64,000 nucleotides of DNA. Source: Setoptus koraiensis. Taxonomy: Eukaryota; Arthropoda. A program made the translations under genes and the position numbers. Below are positions 1 to 14,200 of this stretch, one piece after another. Position 1 is the first letter of the stretch. Each line of letters opens with the position of its first letter. Location: positions 2,542,001-2,606,000 of the forward strand of contig CM106585.1 in NCBI GenBank assembly GCA_048013815.1, read 5' to 3'. The notes under the pieces were generated by a model. It saw only the letters and a list, made by a program, of their open reading frames with translations, made no database searches and was not told the DNA's origin.

Positions 1-63
1 TTTCAATCGAAGCGCTTCCGCGCTCCCTGAAACTTTGTAGTTAAATCTCTCACCGAGATTCAT
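1..63 (-). CDS. Possible 5' end of a minus-strand gene running off the left edge
   Basis: On the minus strand an ATG at 63-61 opens a frame that stays open to the window edge (begins MNLGERFNYK). The same frame is also open for about 30 codons upstream of this ATG, back to a pyrimidine-rich tract near 150-165 that could be a splice acceptor. It could therefore be an internal exon, a first exon or chance. No family is recognisable from so short a piece. It would be divergent from CCS and share its promoter region. Confidence 0.2.
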   Translation of the reverse strand, partial: MNLGERFNYKVSGSAEALRLK

Positions 64-628
64 CGCTCGAATGGATCTTCTGTTCTTAACATCACCGACT
101 AACACGCTGAATTCAAGAAGCGATTTGAGGTAAATTCTTGCTCAGCAAAGTAGAAAAAAACAGTTGCAGCGGAAATGCAAGGCGAAAGCTTCCTCTCTGA
201 GCGATGTAGCTACGCGCTGACCTTGACTTGACGCAAGTTGCGTGATTCTTTACAGCATTGGAAGTTTTAACAAACTGTCTCAACAAAATGTTGTTAACTA
301 ACCATTTGAATGATACGATCTGCCTAGAAACAGATTGTCAAGTGTAATTAGAGACTGGCTGGCGCATCAAGAACATCATGTTCCCATTACAATGTGAAAG
401 TTACAGGTAAACATCAACTTCATGTTGCGACTGTCGATGTTTTTCCTTCTCATTTGAGCTGTCTGTTTACACTGCTGCTTCAGATTTACATTGCGTGTCT
501 TTTTGGGCTTGCTAATGAACCGTCAGCTGATTTAGACGTGAACAATTCACGACACAGAATCGCGTTGTCTCACAAAACAACAAAGAATCGCTCTCTTTGA
601 CAAACCAGATAATTGTTGTACTGAAAAT
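64..628. other. 5' flank of CCS
   Basis: AT-rich leader and promoter region before the CCS start codon. No convincing coding exon was seen on either strand apart from the possible minus-strand frame at the far left. A short open frame at 394-600 has no family resemblance and was not accepted as a gene. Confidence 0.5.
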
Positions 629-1459
629 ATGTCTAAATCCCCCAATGAATCTATCAAAGTTGAGCTTGCTGTCAATACTTTTGGCCTCGATGACGTCAAA
701 AAATTGGAAACTCTACTAACCAAGGTAAGCAGCGATACAAGGATACGCCCAGACTACTCAGGAAACTTCCACATAGTACAATAAGTCGATTTGTGTTTCT
801 TTTTTCTATTACAGATACAAGGACTCACCATTTATGATCTAGACCCCAGCAGCAAGACTATCACCTTGGATATCACTAAATCATGTCGATTGGGTATCAT
901 TGATATTCAAACAAATATAGAAAATAACACTGGAATAACAACCGTTGTCAAAGGCGTTGGTACATCCCAATCAGCTGTCTCAGAGCTCAGACCATCGACT
1001 ATCGATCCAACGTCGGATGAGAATATCTTTGGTGTAATACGATTTAGCCAGTTGGGCAAAAAATGTTTTGTAGACGGCCTCATCGATGGATTCATACCTC
1101 ATTCTCAGAGTAAATTTTATTCTGTTGGTATTCATGAATATGGTGACTTGAGTGGTGAAAATTATGAAAATATTGGTGATTCAATAATAGAATTGGAAAA
1201 AGAGCTAGAAATATCGAATCAGGATAATGTGAAAAAATTAGCCATTCCTTTAAAGACAGAGATAGATGGTTGCAATTTAGGCACACTAATCGGACGAGCT
1301 GTAGCCGTTTGTGAAATCGGCGACGATAAGACTTGTGAAAAATTTGTCAGCGCCGGAATCATCTCTAGAGCTTCCACCATCAATAGCAATACCAAACAGA
1401 TCTGTGCTTGCTCTGGAAAAACAATTTGGCAAGAAAGACTAGAAAAGACTGGCAAATGA
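629..1459 (+). CDS. CCS: Copper chaperone for superoxide dismutase (CCS), two exons
   Basis: Exons 629-724 and 815-1459 (intron 725-814, gtaagc..acag, phase 0) give 246 aa. CCS delivers copper to, and oxidises the disulfide of, Cu/Zn superoxide dismutase in the cytosol. The order is CCS-like: an N-terminal HMA-type ferredoxin fold (about 10-80), a SOD-like domain (about 88-215) and a C-terminal tail with KQICACSGKTIWQERL, which carries the copper-transferring CxC and closely matches animal CCS. Oddities: where the family has MTCxxC in domain 1, this protein has NTFGLD, so that copper site is gone. The SOD-like domain also lacks the long zinc loop and metal ligands. It ends close to, and convergent with, the CIP4 gene. 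Identification is strong; metal handling by domain 1 is doubtful. Confidence 0.9.
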
Positions 1460-1818
1460 TATTGTCACTGGCTAAGGATCCAACATAATTATGGCTCTGG
1501 TTTTTCTTGTTTTTCTTGTAAATTGGCTTCGAAGGAGTTGAGCTAGATTTCTGTTTCATCTGCTCTTTACAATCAACACTCATTGTACTTTTAGTTTTCC
1601 GTTTGAGGTGAGGTCAATCGTATTGATTCATACATGATAGAGAACTAGATTGTCTGCAAAGAATAGTGCTGCTGGCAATACGCTCGCCTGCTTGGGCCAC
1701 TTCTCAATGGTTGGTAGCAAAGATCAAGTTCCTCAAGTTAGAATAGTTACTCTTTGGGATTATTAATGTTTGTAACAGTAGCTAGGCTAATTTAATGAAA
1801 ATAACTAGGTACAGCATT
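1460..1818. other. Convergent 3' UTRs of CCS and CIP4
   Basis: Short AT-rich spacer between two genes that converge. Nothing beyond the presumed 3' untranslated regions was recognised. Confidence 0.6.
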
Positions 1819-4248
1819 TCAATTGTTAGTATTGTGTTCGGAGTTGAGCTCTATCTCGATATAGCTTGTCGGCACAAAACCAATGAAATCTTTGTCGTCT
1901 GGCTCAAAGACAACTCTGCGGACTCTGGTCCACCCATCACCCTGGTCTAATTCTATCACATCAAATATTTCACCTTCTGTCATGGAGATAGATCCCTCGG
2001 GCTCGGCTATAAGAATAAGTAGAAGGAAAAAGAAACGAGTTTATCATGTTAATGACATCTATTCCTCTTTCTTAAGTGGTGGTTAACTTCAAATTCAGCA
2101 ACTTTTTTTGGGAACATGTGACCAACCTTTGAAAGCATATAGTGCTTTAGCTGTGCCTTGCTTTGGTATTTCAACGGGATCGCAACCATCACTTGCACGT
2201 GTCTTATCTACATCATCGTCAACGTAATTGATGTCATCGGTATCTTGATTAGCATCAACTACATCACTGCATTGGATAAGAACAGAGGACCGAGAGATCA
2301 GTATGAGCGAAGTCATAGAAGAAATCATTCATGATGAGGATTTTCATTTTTCATACCTGTAAGTAGGAGGAGCATTAGATATACTATCGCTAGTGGAATC
2401 GTTGAAGGAATTCTCAGTGTGATTAGTGGCACTACTTTTAGTAGTTTCTCTGTTTGGGTCCTGCCTCAAGCTAGTGTCTGAATTGGTTGACTCTGCACCA
2501 GATGAATTCCTGTGATTAAGGTTAGGCTGAGACTCTGATTGTAAATTATTCAGATTGCTACGATCAGAATTCGCGGGCGATAGACTGCAATCGATTTCAT
2601 CTATCAATAATTGGTATTTGTCAATCTCTGACTTAAGACTCTTCAAAGCTATTTGATTTTCTCGTAGCTGGCCTTCTATAGTCAATGGATCCCCGAAATT
2701 ACCGTTCTCCATGTAAGCTTGTCTCATAGTTATAAGGCCCTCTCTGGAAGAAAAGTGTTTTGAGCAAAATGATAGATGATAATGAGTAAAAGTTGTATTT
2801 ATAGATAGATGAGAAGCACAATAGAAAAAGTCCAGATCAGTAACTCCAAATTACCTCACAGCATTTTCTTGGTTGTATTGGTTTCTTAATTGATCCAATT
2901 TTGACTGCAGTCGCTTTCTTTTTTGGTTGGGCGGTAGATCAGATAGATCTTGCTATTTGTACGGGAGAAGTAAAAAGAAAATTTCATTCAGTTGACCTCA
3001 AAATCGGCGAAATGAGTTTGGAATTTGTATGATATTAAAATACTACCCACCTTGTTGCCAAATAACCCGAAAATCTTACTTCTTTTTTTCAAACCTCTTG
3101 CCGAAAGGGTATGCCTCAATGAGTCAGATTTCAAAGAACGTGAATAAGCTAAATTACTTCCTATAGAATGATTTGAATCTGTTTCTCCATTTGGTTTTGA
3201 TATACTAAGATCTTCGAAAGGTATATCGTCCGGTGGTTGCATGCCAGATTTATATCTATCTATCACCAGCTGAGTATCACCATGAGAATCGATTTTGTCT
3301 GCAGAATCGACAATACCTTGCAGACACTTGTCAATAATTGGGGCCACATTTCTTTGCACAACCGCGCTTAGTCTTATAAAGTTACGAGTGCATTCTATTC
3401 TTCGGTCTTCCATATCCTGCAATTGTTGAAATATCCTGGGCATGAGAGTGTGGTAATGCTCACGCTGACAGTGTATTGCCGTCTGAAGCTGTTTCGCATA
3501 CTCTTTTTTGTAATCTTCACAAGCCCTATCCTTGGTTATGGAAATTGTCCTGGACTTCTCAACTTCGGCTCGGCTTAGATTCAGATCATCATCGGCTTTT
3601 TGAAAGTTTTCTTTAGCTTTTTCTGACTCTTTGAAGGCTTTGTCATAAGCCTTTTTTGATTTGTCGAGTTGATTCAGTGAAGAAGTGAGCATATTTTGAT
3701 TTTTGACACCGTCGTTGAGATATTTTTTCCTTTCTTCTCGTAATTCTTTGGAAAGAATAGATATTTCCTTCACTATCTGAGATGACATATTCTCTGCTAT
3801 AACCTCATGTTGGCCTGCCATGTCCGATATCTCGCGGAGCATCTGTCTGAAAGCTTTACAATATGAAAATCTAAGATAAAGAGTTTGATATCAGAGTTAG
3901 ATAGCTGATGGACGATAGTTGATTGCGATTGATAGATCATGCAAAAGATACTCACTCTTTTTCTTCGTCATCTTTCTTTTTGAGGTCGTGATTTTTTACA
4001 AGTTTTCTTAATCTACTAGCATACTCTACTTCGATCAGACATCTTTCCTTAATGAAGTGACCAAATTTGTCGAGAAATTCGACGCCTTTGGATGTATGAC
4101 TAGATATCGTGTCGAATTGATCCTTTAGGTGTGAACAAGTATGAGAGGTTAGTATGTAATTATTTGAGATCGCATTTGCTGTATTCATTCAATGAGGTGT
4201 TTTGTAAGCCTCCCGACAACTTACCCAAAGTTCTGTGCTCCAGCTCAT
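1819..4248 (-). CDS. Cip4: CIP4/TOCA/FBP17-family F-BAR protein, seven exons
   Basis: Exons in coding order: 4225-4248, 3956-4122, 3051-3846, 2855-2952, 2357-2743, 2127-2266, 1819-2006. All introns are GT..AG and phases agree, giving 599 aa, normal for the family. The first exon encodes the typical MSWSTELW start. Domains: F-BAR about 1-290 ([31 protein letters not shown]), HR1/REM-1 coiled coil about 325-415 ([24 protein letters not shown]) and a C-terminal SH3 about 535-595 ([40 protein letters not shown]). Family role: it binds curved membrane and links active Cdc42 (via HR1) to WASP, WAVE and dynamin (via SH3) in endocytosis and cell-shape change. A basic stretch ([13 protein letters not shown]) joins F-BAR to HR1. 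The region between HR1 and SH3 is acidic, Ser/Asn-rich and probably disordered. Confidence 0.93.
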
Positions 4249-7200
4249 GCCTTGAGAGTTTGATTATGGCCTCTTGGTTGAATAATAAAAATGGACTAGT
4301 CATGTGCAACGCGACGGTTGTGTTACAACGGAAGACTAAAATTGATGGTCGTTATATTTCTTGTTGTTGTTTAAACAAATAATAATATCGGTTGAGTTGT
4401 GAGATAAAAATAAAATTTAAGCTTCTGAATAGTTTGTATCTTATCAGAGTTTATAGAATCTTTGATCATCTTGTCATAGGGATTTGCATCGAATAACTAC
4501 GGTTGATGGCTACAAGAATGCCAATGATGCAAGAAGAATGTATTGCTATTTGCAGGGTACAAAAGAATATGATGCAAGTGTTGTAATAATACTGTAATGA
4601 TGGGGCAGCTAAGTAAATGTAGGAAGCATATCTAAAATTTGATCACCATCAATGTATCCTCTGTGATTGTTGTTATTGTTTCCTCTGTTGTATAAAAATA
4701 ATAATACTAATATGAATTAACAGTAGTAATGATGATGATGATAATAATGTGATGTCGATGGTGATAGTGATAAAAGGTTCAACCAATGTGACTAACAACC
4801 AATGTACGATGATGATTCGACAAATTTGACAGACTAACAGGAGCGCCTATTGTGTGTGTGTGTAAGTGTATTAATGATGATGATGATATTAGTTGAGATA
4901 ATAGTAATAAATTCAATGATAGTGGTAATAATATTAGTAATTAATAATGATGATTATAATTGTCCAAACAATGTAAGTATTGTTGTTGGTCTTGTTAAAT
5001 ACACAGCGTTAGTGTGTGTGTTGTTTTAGTATAAAAACAATCATGAATCATAATGTACATTAATAATAATAGCGTAGAAAGAAAAAAGTAATAAAGTAGT
5101 TATGTACAACAGATGATGCCGATGGTCTTATTTGGAATTGAGTATTTTAGGTGGCTCCGCACGCTAGCATACAATATAAATTGCCATTTAGTGTGAGTAT
5201 GTTCTTCTGACTAGCCCACCGATCGTGTGCACACTCGTTGGCGCAATCTGGCACAAGCGTAGAACAAATGCGTAAAAAACAAACCCGTCAAAAGGGCACA
5301 GTTTGTGCTAGTTGCACAGTGCGAAGGGACATTGAATGCGGGCAGCAGAAGAATGCAGAATGAAAGCACGCTAATACACTACTAATGCCAGTGCTGGTGC
5401 AAGAGCGATAGAGAGAACAGACGAACACACAGACAAACAAACATTCTTCTCAAACACTCTGATAATCGCGTCGTCTTGTGCTGTGTGACCTGTAGTGTGT
5501 ATACATGTAAGAATTCTCTCCCTCTTCTCTCTACATTTTCGTTGTTGATAGCCGTTCCTTTCGACCAACAACCGTAAATAAGTCGTGCTGAGAGCTGTAG
5601 GCGGACACTAGTATACTAGTGAAATAGATGGCCAGTGGCCATGCTCATCGCCGGCTGTGATTCACGAAGATCGGCTAAACAGGGTGGCACTAATGCGTCA
5701 ATCTTATCTACATCTTCTCAACAAAATCATCACTAACACACACACACACACACACACACACATCCACATCAACGAAGGACATTTGGGAGAACGTTGGCAT
5801 TTACACACCTATAATCCAGATATGCCAAAGCTGACATTTCTAGTGTAAAGCGCGACAAAAGATTGCACCGTACACACACATTTCCAGTGACACATTGGCA
5901 ATGATGAAATTAATTTACAATTGTCAGTGAAATTGCCCACTCAATCATGGAAAGGCAACCAAGTATTGACGTTGAGAAACATAGCGAGATGTGACCAAAA
6001 TTGATCTAACTAAAATTGATGTCCCTCGAATCTACTTGTCAAAGTTAAAAAACGTTGTGAAGGGGCCTTTCACACAGTATCAGGTCGGCTGCGGACAATG
6101 ATCCTGTCATGTGGCGTTTCGAGCAATGATCGCCTGCCATCGGACAGCATTCCACACTACTTTTGACACCAATTACTTCATGACTATTTAGCTCCGCGAC
6201 GTTTTGAGGAAACTGATTCCAAGTTGAGCTCACAGTTATTGTCCGCTATGACAGCTATACTAAATTACGTGAACATTATAAACATGTGTATTTCAATGTA
6301 GACTGAGATACCAGATTGAGGACTCAGTCATAATGAGCCGCAACCTGTGTTTCCGGAAATGGATCAATTCTTGCTCTACCCGAGAGTTTGTTCTGAATAA
6401 GAAACAACCGTGTCAGGGCATATTATCCGCTGTTTTGTACCGGTGTAATCGAGCGGCGAATCCTTCAGTATGGTCATCCAGTTTTTTTAATGTGCCGGGA
6501 AGAGCTGATGGTCCTTGATGATTCAACATTTCATTCTTACTGATTCAGGATTAACAATGACAATTATACTCACGAGCACAGATTAGAGCATCGTCCTATT
6601 AGTGTCGGGTTCACTTTAGATTAGTAACCTACAATATATGGAAAAGACGGACCGGTCGAATTTTGTGTGTTGCTTTAATTGCTTGGCTTTGCTCAACATT
6701 GAATTCCAAAATTGTCCAATGATTTGATACTGTGATTATAGTCCAACTATTGATAGAGGATAATGATAGCAGATTCGCAGAAAGTTGTGGTGACGATCCG
6801 TGCCCGGGTTGACACTTACAACTTGCAACACCCCCATATGAACAGTTTTTAGTTGAAAAACTCATCATTTATGCCTGTTGCGCATATGGTAATCAACCTT
6901 TTTCTCGCACATTTGTCTAGATAAAGTTTGTGGAATGTGAAGAACTACATATAGTAAGATTGAAGCCTACCATCATTGTCCACAATTGAAAATATCATTG
7001 TAAACAAAAAATTGTCCACATCTCTCCAAGTTGATGATAAATCATGATAACTACTATATTAGTCCAGTTTAGCTTTAGTCTCATCAAGTTCCCAATTGCA
7101 GATTAGAGAGCTTGTCACAAATGCCTGTTGCGCTTACCAATCATTTAAGACTTTGGGGGATGCAGAGAACTAGAGCTTGAGGCAAGATGGTAGAGCCACA

Positions 7201-8221
7201 ATGTGCCCACAGTGGAACATACCGGTGCAATTTGCACCGTGAAAATAAGAAATTATTGAAAACTGTATACTGCTGATGGTATGCAGTTCTATCGATGATT
7301 ATAAACACTGTTTTTGTCCAGCATACCAACGTTCAAACAATATCTAGCGAGCATATGAAGAATATCTGCTTACACTAACACTTGCTATGCTCCGTTTGTG
7401 GGTAGCAGCACACTTCCACAATTCTTCCCTGTGAGTTAGTTAGTTGGTTAGACCATGTGACATTATCAAGCTTACTAATTATATCTTTTTGAGCGGTTGA
7501 ATATGGTTGGTATAAAGTTGCTTGTGTCGCTTTATTAAGCAGATAATCCCTGAATGATAGAACGCTCACGGAGAAACGCTCAAATTTTGATGGTATAAAA
7601 TAGACATGGAAAATCACGTTGCTGTTGTGACGAGCGATATGAGATCTAGCAAACAATAAACACTAGACACTGCTTATAGTGAACGTTCTTCTGGCCCTTT
7701 CCATATTTCTCTGTGCAATCAATTAGTTTTATCGAGAGCCACTGAATAAATAGACTTATCACTAATGACTAATTGTTAGTAATGCTGGCAAGCAGATATT
7801 GGCTAGATACCAGATGCGCGACTTGTTAATTAGTCGCTGATAATTAGTGAGAGAGAGTGTGTGTGTAAGCTGCTTGACGTGTCACGCCGCGTGCACGAAG
7901 AATAATGTGACAAAGAATATTTTCTTGGCACGCATGCGCCTTTAGCGATGTCTTGGCACGCCTGCTTGTTACAGCGCCTGTTAACAAGTGCATTTACACC
8001 CACTTTGAGTTCAATTGTGGCAACACGTTGAGCCTTACACCCGTCCTCGCCTCGGTGCCAATAAAACTCATCTATTTTTGATATAATTAGTGAAAACAAC
8101 AATCAGAATTTTATTGAAAGAAAAACAAAACAATATATCCACGATTCAACGGTAAATACTGCGACACCAACAACAATTATTCTCGCCGACACAACAGCAA
8201 CAACAACAACAATCCACGAAA
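4249..8221. other. Gene-poor spacer upstream of CIP4 and CAD
   Basis: About 4 kb without a supportable coding exon. It holds trinucleotide-rich and GT-rich stretches (4720-5030), a GC-richer patch near 5200-5640 that may be the CIP4 leader or promoter, a CA microsatellite at 5736-5762 and the 5' flank of CAD. A 13-base word (atgcctgttgcgc) occurs at 6871 and 7121 without longer clear similarity. Short open frames here show no family resemblance. Confidence 0.5.
5736..5762. repeat. (AC)n microsatellite
   Basis: About 13 uninterrupted AC dinucleotides. Confidence 0.9.
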
Positions 8222-11200
8222 ATGCTGCATGGCGCGCTTTTGCTCGAGAATGGATCCGTCTACTTTGGACAACTGTTTGGTTGCACCAGCAAACAAGTTT
8301 CCGGTGAGGTCGTCTTCCAAACAGGCATGGTGGGCTACTGTGAATCATTGTCGGATCCGTCATACAACAAGCAAATATTAGTGCTGACATATCCACTCAT
8401 TGGCAATTATGGCGTACCAGACGAAAATGAGCGTGACGAACATGGTATACAGAAGAACTTCGAGTCGCACAAAATATGGGCCCAAGCGTTAGTTTGTTCA
8501 GAATTGTCAAGCCACTACAGTCATTGGAGTGCCAAATGTTCTCTAAACGAGTGGATGGTCAAGCATGACACTGTCGGAATTCAAGGAATCGACACCAGGC
8601 GCCTAACGAAAGAACTGACAACAAATGGAACAATATTGGGAAAAATCATCAATTTAGGCTCGCAATTTGATGCTGGCCAATTGTTCAATGTGAAACTCTT
8701 GCATCAATTGAGTGAGTCACAAGCGAAAGACATCGATGCTAAAGCCCATCAAGTAGATTGGCTCGATCCAAGCACCATGAATCTTGTGGAGCAAGTTTCC
8801 ACAAAACAAACTAGACTTTACAATGCGGAAAAATTCCCTCGCATTATGCTCATTGATTGCGGTGCTAAGAATAATATCGTTAGATGTTTGCTACAAGAAA
8901 AATTCAATGTCCAAGTCCAAGTGGTTCCCTGGGATTATGACATTGTGGCAAACGTTGGCGAATTTGACGGTCTCATGATCTCAAATGGCCCTGGCGACCC
9001 GATTAAATGTGAGCTACTCGTTGAGCGCTTGAGGAAACTCTTGCAAGACGACAGCTTCTTCAAGCCTGTTTTTGGTATTTGTTTAGGCCATCAACTCATG
9101 GGTCTGGCGGCGGGATTCACAACTTATAAAATGAACTTTGGTAACAGAGGCCACAATCAACCATGCAGACTTGTTGGGTCTCAGAGATGCTTGATAACAT
9201 CGCAAAATCATGGTTATGCATTGTCAAATCATTCGCCAAGTGACATACCCGACGGATGGACAGAGCTATTCGTCAATGCTAACGACAAATCGAATGAGGG
9301 CATTGCACACGTTAGCAAACCGTTCTTTTCTACTCAATTCCATCCCGAACACAATGCTGGACCAGATGATAGTGAATTTTTGTTCGACATATTCATAGAG
9401 TCAGTTCTACATTCCATCGAAGGCTCAAACGGGTTTCCCGTTTCTCAGATTATAGGCGAGCATCTGAGCAAGAACGCATCGGCCATTCCAACAAATATCA
9501 AAAAGGTTCTAATATTAGGCTCAGGAGGTCTTTCTATTGGTCAAGCTGGCGAATTCGACTATTCTGGCTCTCAAGCAATAAAGGCTTTGAGAAGTGAGAA
9601 AATCTTCACCATATTGATCAATCCTAACATTGCAACTGTTCAAACGTCACCATCTCTGGCGGATAGAGTTTATCTCTTGCCAGTGAATAGTCATTATGTG
9701 GAGAAAGTGATAAAAAATGAGCGACCAGATGGATTGATGCTCATGTTTGGGGGTCAAACAGCACTGAATTGTGGTATTGAGCTTGCGAGAACAGGAGTAC
9801 TCGATAGATACAATGTCAAAGTTTTGGGGCCACCTATAGATTCCATAATCAACTCTGAAGATAGAAAGTTATTTGCTGAAAAAGTTGCAGAGGTAGGTGG
9901 CCAGGTAGCTCCTAGTAGTGCTGTTAGCTCAGTAAGTGATGCGATACATGCCGCGCAAACTAAATTGGGTTATCCTGTTCTTGTGAGAGCGGCTTATGCT
10001 CTCGGTGGACTAGGCTCGGGTTTTGCCGCAAACAAAGCCGAGTTGGCAACACTTGTCAGTCAGGCTTTGATTTACTCGCCTCAAGTACTGTTGGACAAAA
10101 GCCTCAAAGGATGGAAAGAAGTGGAATATGAAGTGGTTCGAGACGTCTACGACAACTGTGCCACCATTTGTAACATGGAGAATGTCGATCCATTAGGTAT
10201 TCACACTGGCGAATCAATTGTTGTGGCTCCCAGCCAGACTTTGAACGATTCAGATTACAATACGCTCAGATCTATGGCCATAAAAATAGTTCGCCATTTG
10301 GGCGTTATAGGAGAGTGCAACATACAATATGCATTGAATCCACAGACAAATGATTTTTACATCATTGAGGTAAATCCCAGACTCTCTAGAAGTTCCGCGT
10401 TGGCTAGTAAAGCCACCGGCTATCCATTGGCATATATTGCTGCTAAGTTGGCCCTTGGAAAGTCTTTGGTAGATCTAGAAAACTCCGTGACTGGGACCAG
10501 TGCTTGCTTTGAGCCAAGCCTAGATTACTGCGTTGTCAAGATGCCCAGATGGGATCTTGGTAAATTTGCCGGAGTCACTCACGAAATCGGTAGCTCGATG
10601 AAGAGTATTGGCGAAGTTATGTCCATAGGTAGAAACTTCGAGGAGGCATTCCAAAAGGCGCTTAGGATGGTTGACGAAAATGTTACTGGATTTGATACAG
10701 ATGTGAAACCGGTCAATGAGAATGAACTGAGGTCTCCCACCGATAAACGCATATTTGTGCTGGCGGCAGCACTAAAAGAAGGCTACGAAATTGGCAGTTT
10801 ACATGAGATTACATCAATGAATACATGGTTTCTTGCGAAAATGAAGAATATAGTGGATTTTCAAAATACCCTTGCCAAATTCAAATCTTCTGATTCAAAC
10901 CTGAACTCTCTCGAGTTCAAAGAGTATCTTCTTCAAGCTAAGAAATTTGGTTTCTCCGATAAACAGATAGGAAATCTAATTGAAAGGACAGAATTGATAG
11001 TTCGTAAGGCGCGTTGCGACCATCATAAGCTTACGCCTTTTGTTAAGCGAGTTGACACAGTCTCTGCAGAATGGCCTGCCAAGACAAACTATCTATATCT
11101 CACCTACAATGGAGATGAGCACGATGTGGAGTTTTGTAATGAAACTCCATCTACTTCGGCGCATAACTCTCCTGTAAAAAGACTAGCTAAAACCGCAGAA

Positions 11201-14200
11201 ACTCCATCAACTGCACCTGAGCCGATGTTGTGTGATAGCCAACAGGTGATGGTCTTGGGCTCTGGTGTGTACAGAATCGGAAGTTCGGTCGAATTCGATT
11301 GTTGTGCCGTCGGTTGCGTCGAAGAACTTCGACGTCTCGATAAGAAAGTTATCATGCTCAATTATAATCCCGAAACTGTTAGTACTGACTTTGATGTTTG
11401 TGACAAACTATACTTTGATGAGATTAGCTTCGAAATAGTTATGGATGTTTACAAATTAGAAAATCCGATGGGTATAGTGATCTCTATGGGTGGCCAACTT
11501 CCAAACAATATAGCAATGGAATTACACAGACAACAAGCCATAATATTAGGAACATCTCCTGATAATATAGATAATGCAGAGAACAGGTTTAAATTTAGCC
11601 GCTTGCTCGACACGTATAATATTGGTCAGCCTGTTTGGAGGGAACTGGTGGACTTGGAAGCCGCCTTCAAGTTTTGCAACCAAGTAAAATATCCATGCAT
11701 TGTTCGGCCATCTTACGTACTCAGTGGCGCAGCCATGAATGTTGCCTACTCGGATAAAGATTTGGAGAAGTACTTGAGTCAAGCTTCAGCTGTATCCAAG
11801 GAGCATCCGGTTGTAATTTCCAAATTTTTAACAGATGCCAAAGAGATAGACATCGACGCCGTTGCTCAGCACGGAGAGTTAATTTGTATGGCAGTTTCAG
11901 AGCATATAGAAAATGCCGGAGTGCATTCGGGCGATGCCACGCTCGTCACACCTCCTCAGGACCTCAACGTTGAGACCATGGCACAGATTCGTCAAATATG
12001 TGGGCAAATTGCAATGGCACTGGAGGTTAATGGGCCATTCAATTTACAATTGATAGCGAAAGACAACCAGTTGAAAGTGATTGAATGTAACTTGAGAGCA
12101 TCAAGATCATTTCCTTTTGTCTCAAAGACGCTCAATTACGATTTTATCGCTATTGCCACAAAAGTTATCATGGGAGAGGAGGTGAAGCCAATTGATGTGA
12201 CATTCGGTCAACTACAGCCCAGTTCAAACTACACGGAGAAGGCTTCTAGAACTAATCGTGTCGGTGTTAAAGTACCTCAATTTTCATTCAGTAGACTCAG
12301 CGGTGCTGACATAAAGTTAGGCGTTGAGATGGCCAGCACAGGTGAAGTAGCCTGTTTTGGTGACAACCGTTATGCCGCATACCTCAAGGCCATGATAAGT
12401 ACGGGTTTCCGGATACCCGAACGAAAAGTTGTTTTACTTTCTATTGGAAGTTACAGACAAAAGGAGGAATTTCTACCGAGTGTCATAACACTGGCCAAAA
12501 TGGGCTACAAAATATATGCCACTCAAGGGACGGCCGACTACTACAACATCAAGTTGACCGAACTGCTTAAAGAAAGGGGCATAGATTTCAAATTGGAATT
12601 CATTGACTGGCCCTTTGGAGATGTCGGAGTTAACTTGACCACTCACGATGAAATAGATGCAATTGCTGCATATCTGTCAGCCAAGGAATTTGATTTGGTG
12701 ATAAATTTACCAATGCAAAGCGCTGGAGCGAGAAGAGTATCCACTCTTGGGTACAGAACGAGAAGGTTCGCTGTAGACCATGCTGTCCCGTTGATATCAG
12801 ACATCAAGTGCGCCAAGTTGCTCATTGAGGCCCTCACCCTTTATGATGGTCCACCGGATGTATCCGACTTGGACTGTTTGACCGCGAGCAAAATAATAAC
12901 ATTACCCGGTCTAATAGACGTTCATGTGCATGTCAGGGAACCCGGAGCTACTCACAAAGAAGATTTCGATACGGCCACCTCAGCAGCCATCGCTGGGGGC
13001 GTCACTATAATCGGCGCCATGCCAAATACTACGCCGCCAATCACCGATTTGGACACATTGAGATTAGAGCAACAATTGGCCCAATCGAAAGCTAGATGCG
13101 ACTACGGTCTCATTTTGGGTGCAACACCCACAAATGCAGCGTCTGTTGCAAGCCTCGCTCAGACGGAACCCGTCATGGCCTTAAAAATGTATCTCAACAA
13201 CACATTTGGAACGCTTTGTATGTCATCCATGGTCGATTGGCAGCAGCATTTCCTCAATTGGCCCAGCAACATTCCTATTTGTGTTCATGCGGAAGGACAA
13301 ACCGCTGCCGCGGCTATACTATTTGCTCAATTTTATAACAAACACGTACACATATGTCACGTAGCTAGAGAAGAAGAAATCCTTTTAATTAAGCATGCCA
13401 AATCGATGAACCTGCCCATCACCTGCGAAGTAGCACCTCATCATCTGGTGCTGTCCGATGATGACTTGACCACTCTAAATCTCGGAGATAAACTTGGCGC
13501 TGTTAAACCACCTTTGATGCCTAAAAAAGATCAAGACGCTCTATGGGATAATCTGGATATTATAGATTGCTTTGCTACGGATCATGCACCTCATTTGTTG
13601 AGTGAAAAAACGAGCGATAAAGTGCCACCTGGTTTTCCAGGTTTGGAAACTATGTTGCCGCTTCTACTAACTTATACACAGTCAACGGACCCCAAGAGGC
13701 AATTAACACTGCAACAAATTATTGAAAAGCTGTACACAAATCCTAAAAGGATTTTCAAAATACCAGATCAGCCAGATACATACGTTGAGGTTGATATGAG
13801 CAGACAGTGGTACATCGATGACCAAACTCATACTTATTCAAAATCTAAATGGACTCCATTTAAAGGGATGAAGGCAACAGGTAAAGTTAGTAAGGTTGTC
13901 ATCAGAGGGGAGGTCGCTTTTGTCGATGACAAACTGATTGTTCAACCTGGTTTCGGTCAAGACATTATGACCGACAGGCAGCAAATCAATTCATCTATTA
14001 GAAATAATATGCTCACGCCGACAACGTTCGGCTTGTTGAACACCCTTGACACAACATTCAGAGGCCGTTCCGATAGTTGCGTATCAACATCGAATGTGCA
14101 ACAACCTCAACAGTTACAGCAATTACCACAACCCCAGCAAATGCAACAACTTCAACAGCAATTACAGTTGCCTCAACAACTTCAACAACAATTGCAACTG

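Noticed and set aside
6045-6233. The stretch around 6060 (gggcctttcacacagtatc) looks like a transposon terminus
   Set aside because: No matching inverted end or target duplication was found nearby, so an element cannot be delimited.
6871-7133. A 13-base word repeated at 6871 and 7121
   Set aside because: Similarity does not extend convincingly beyond the word; could be chance in AT-rich DNA.
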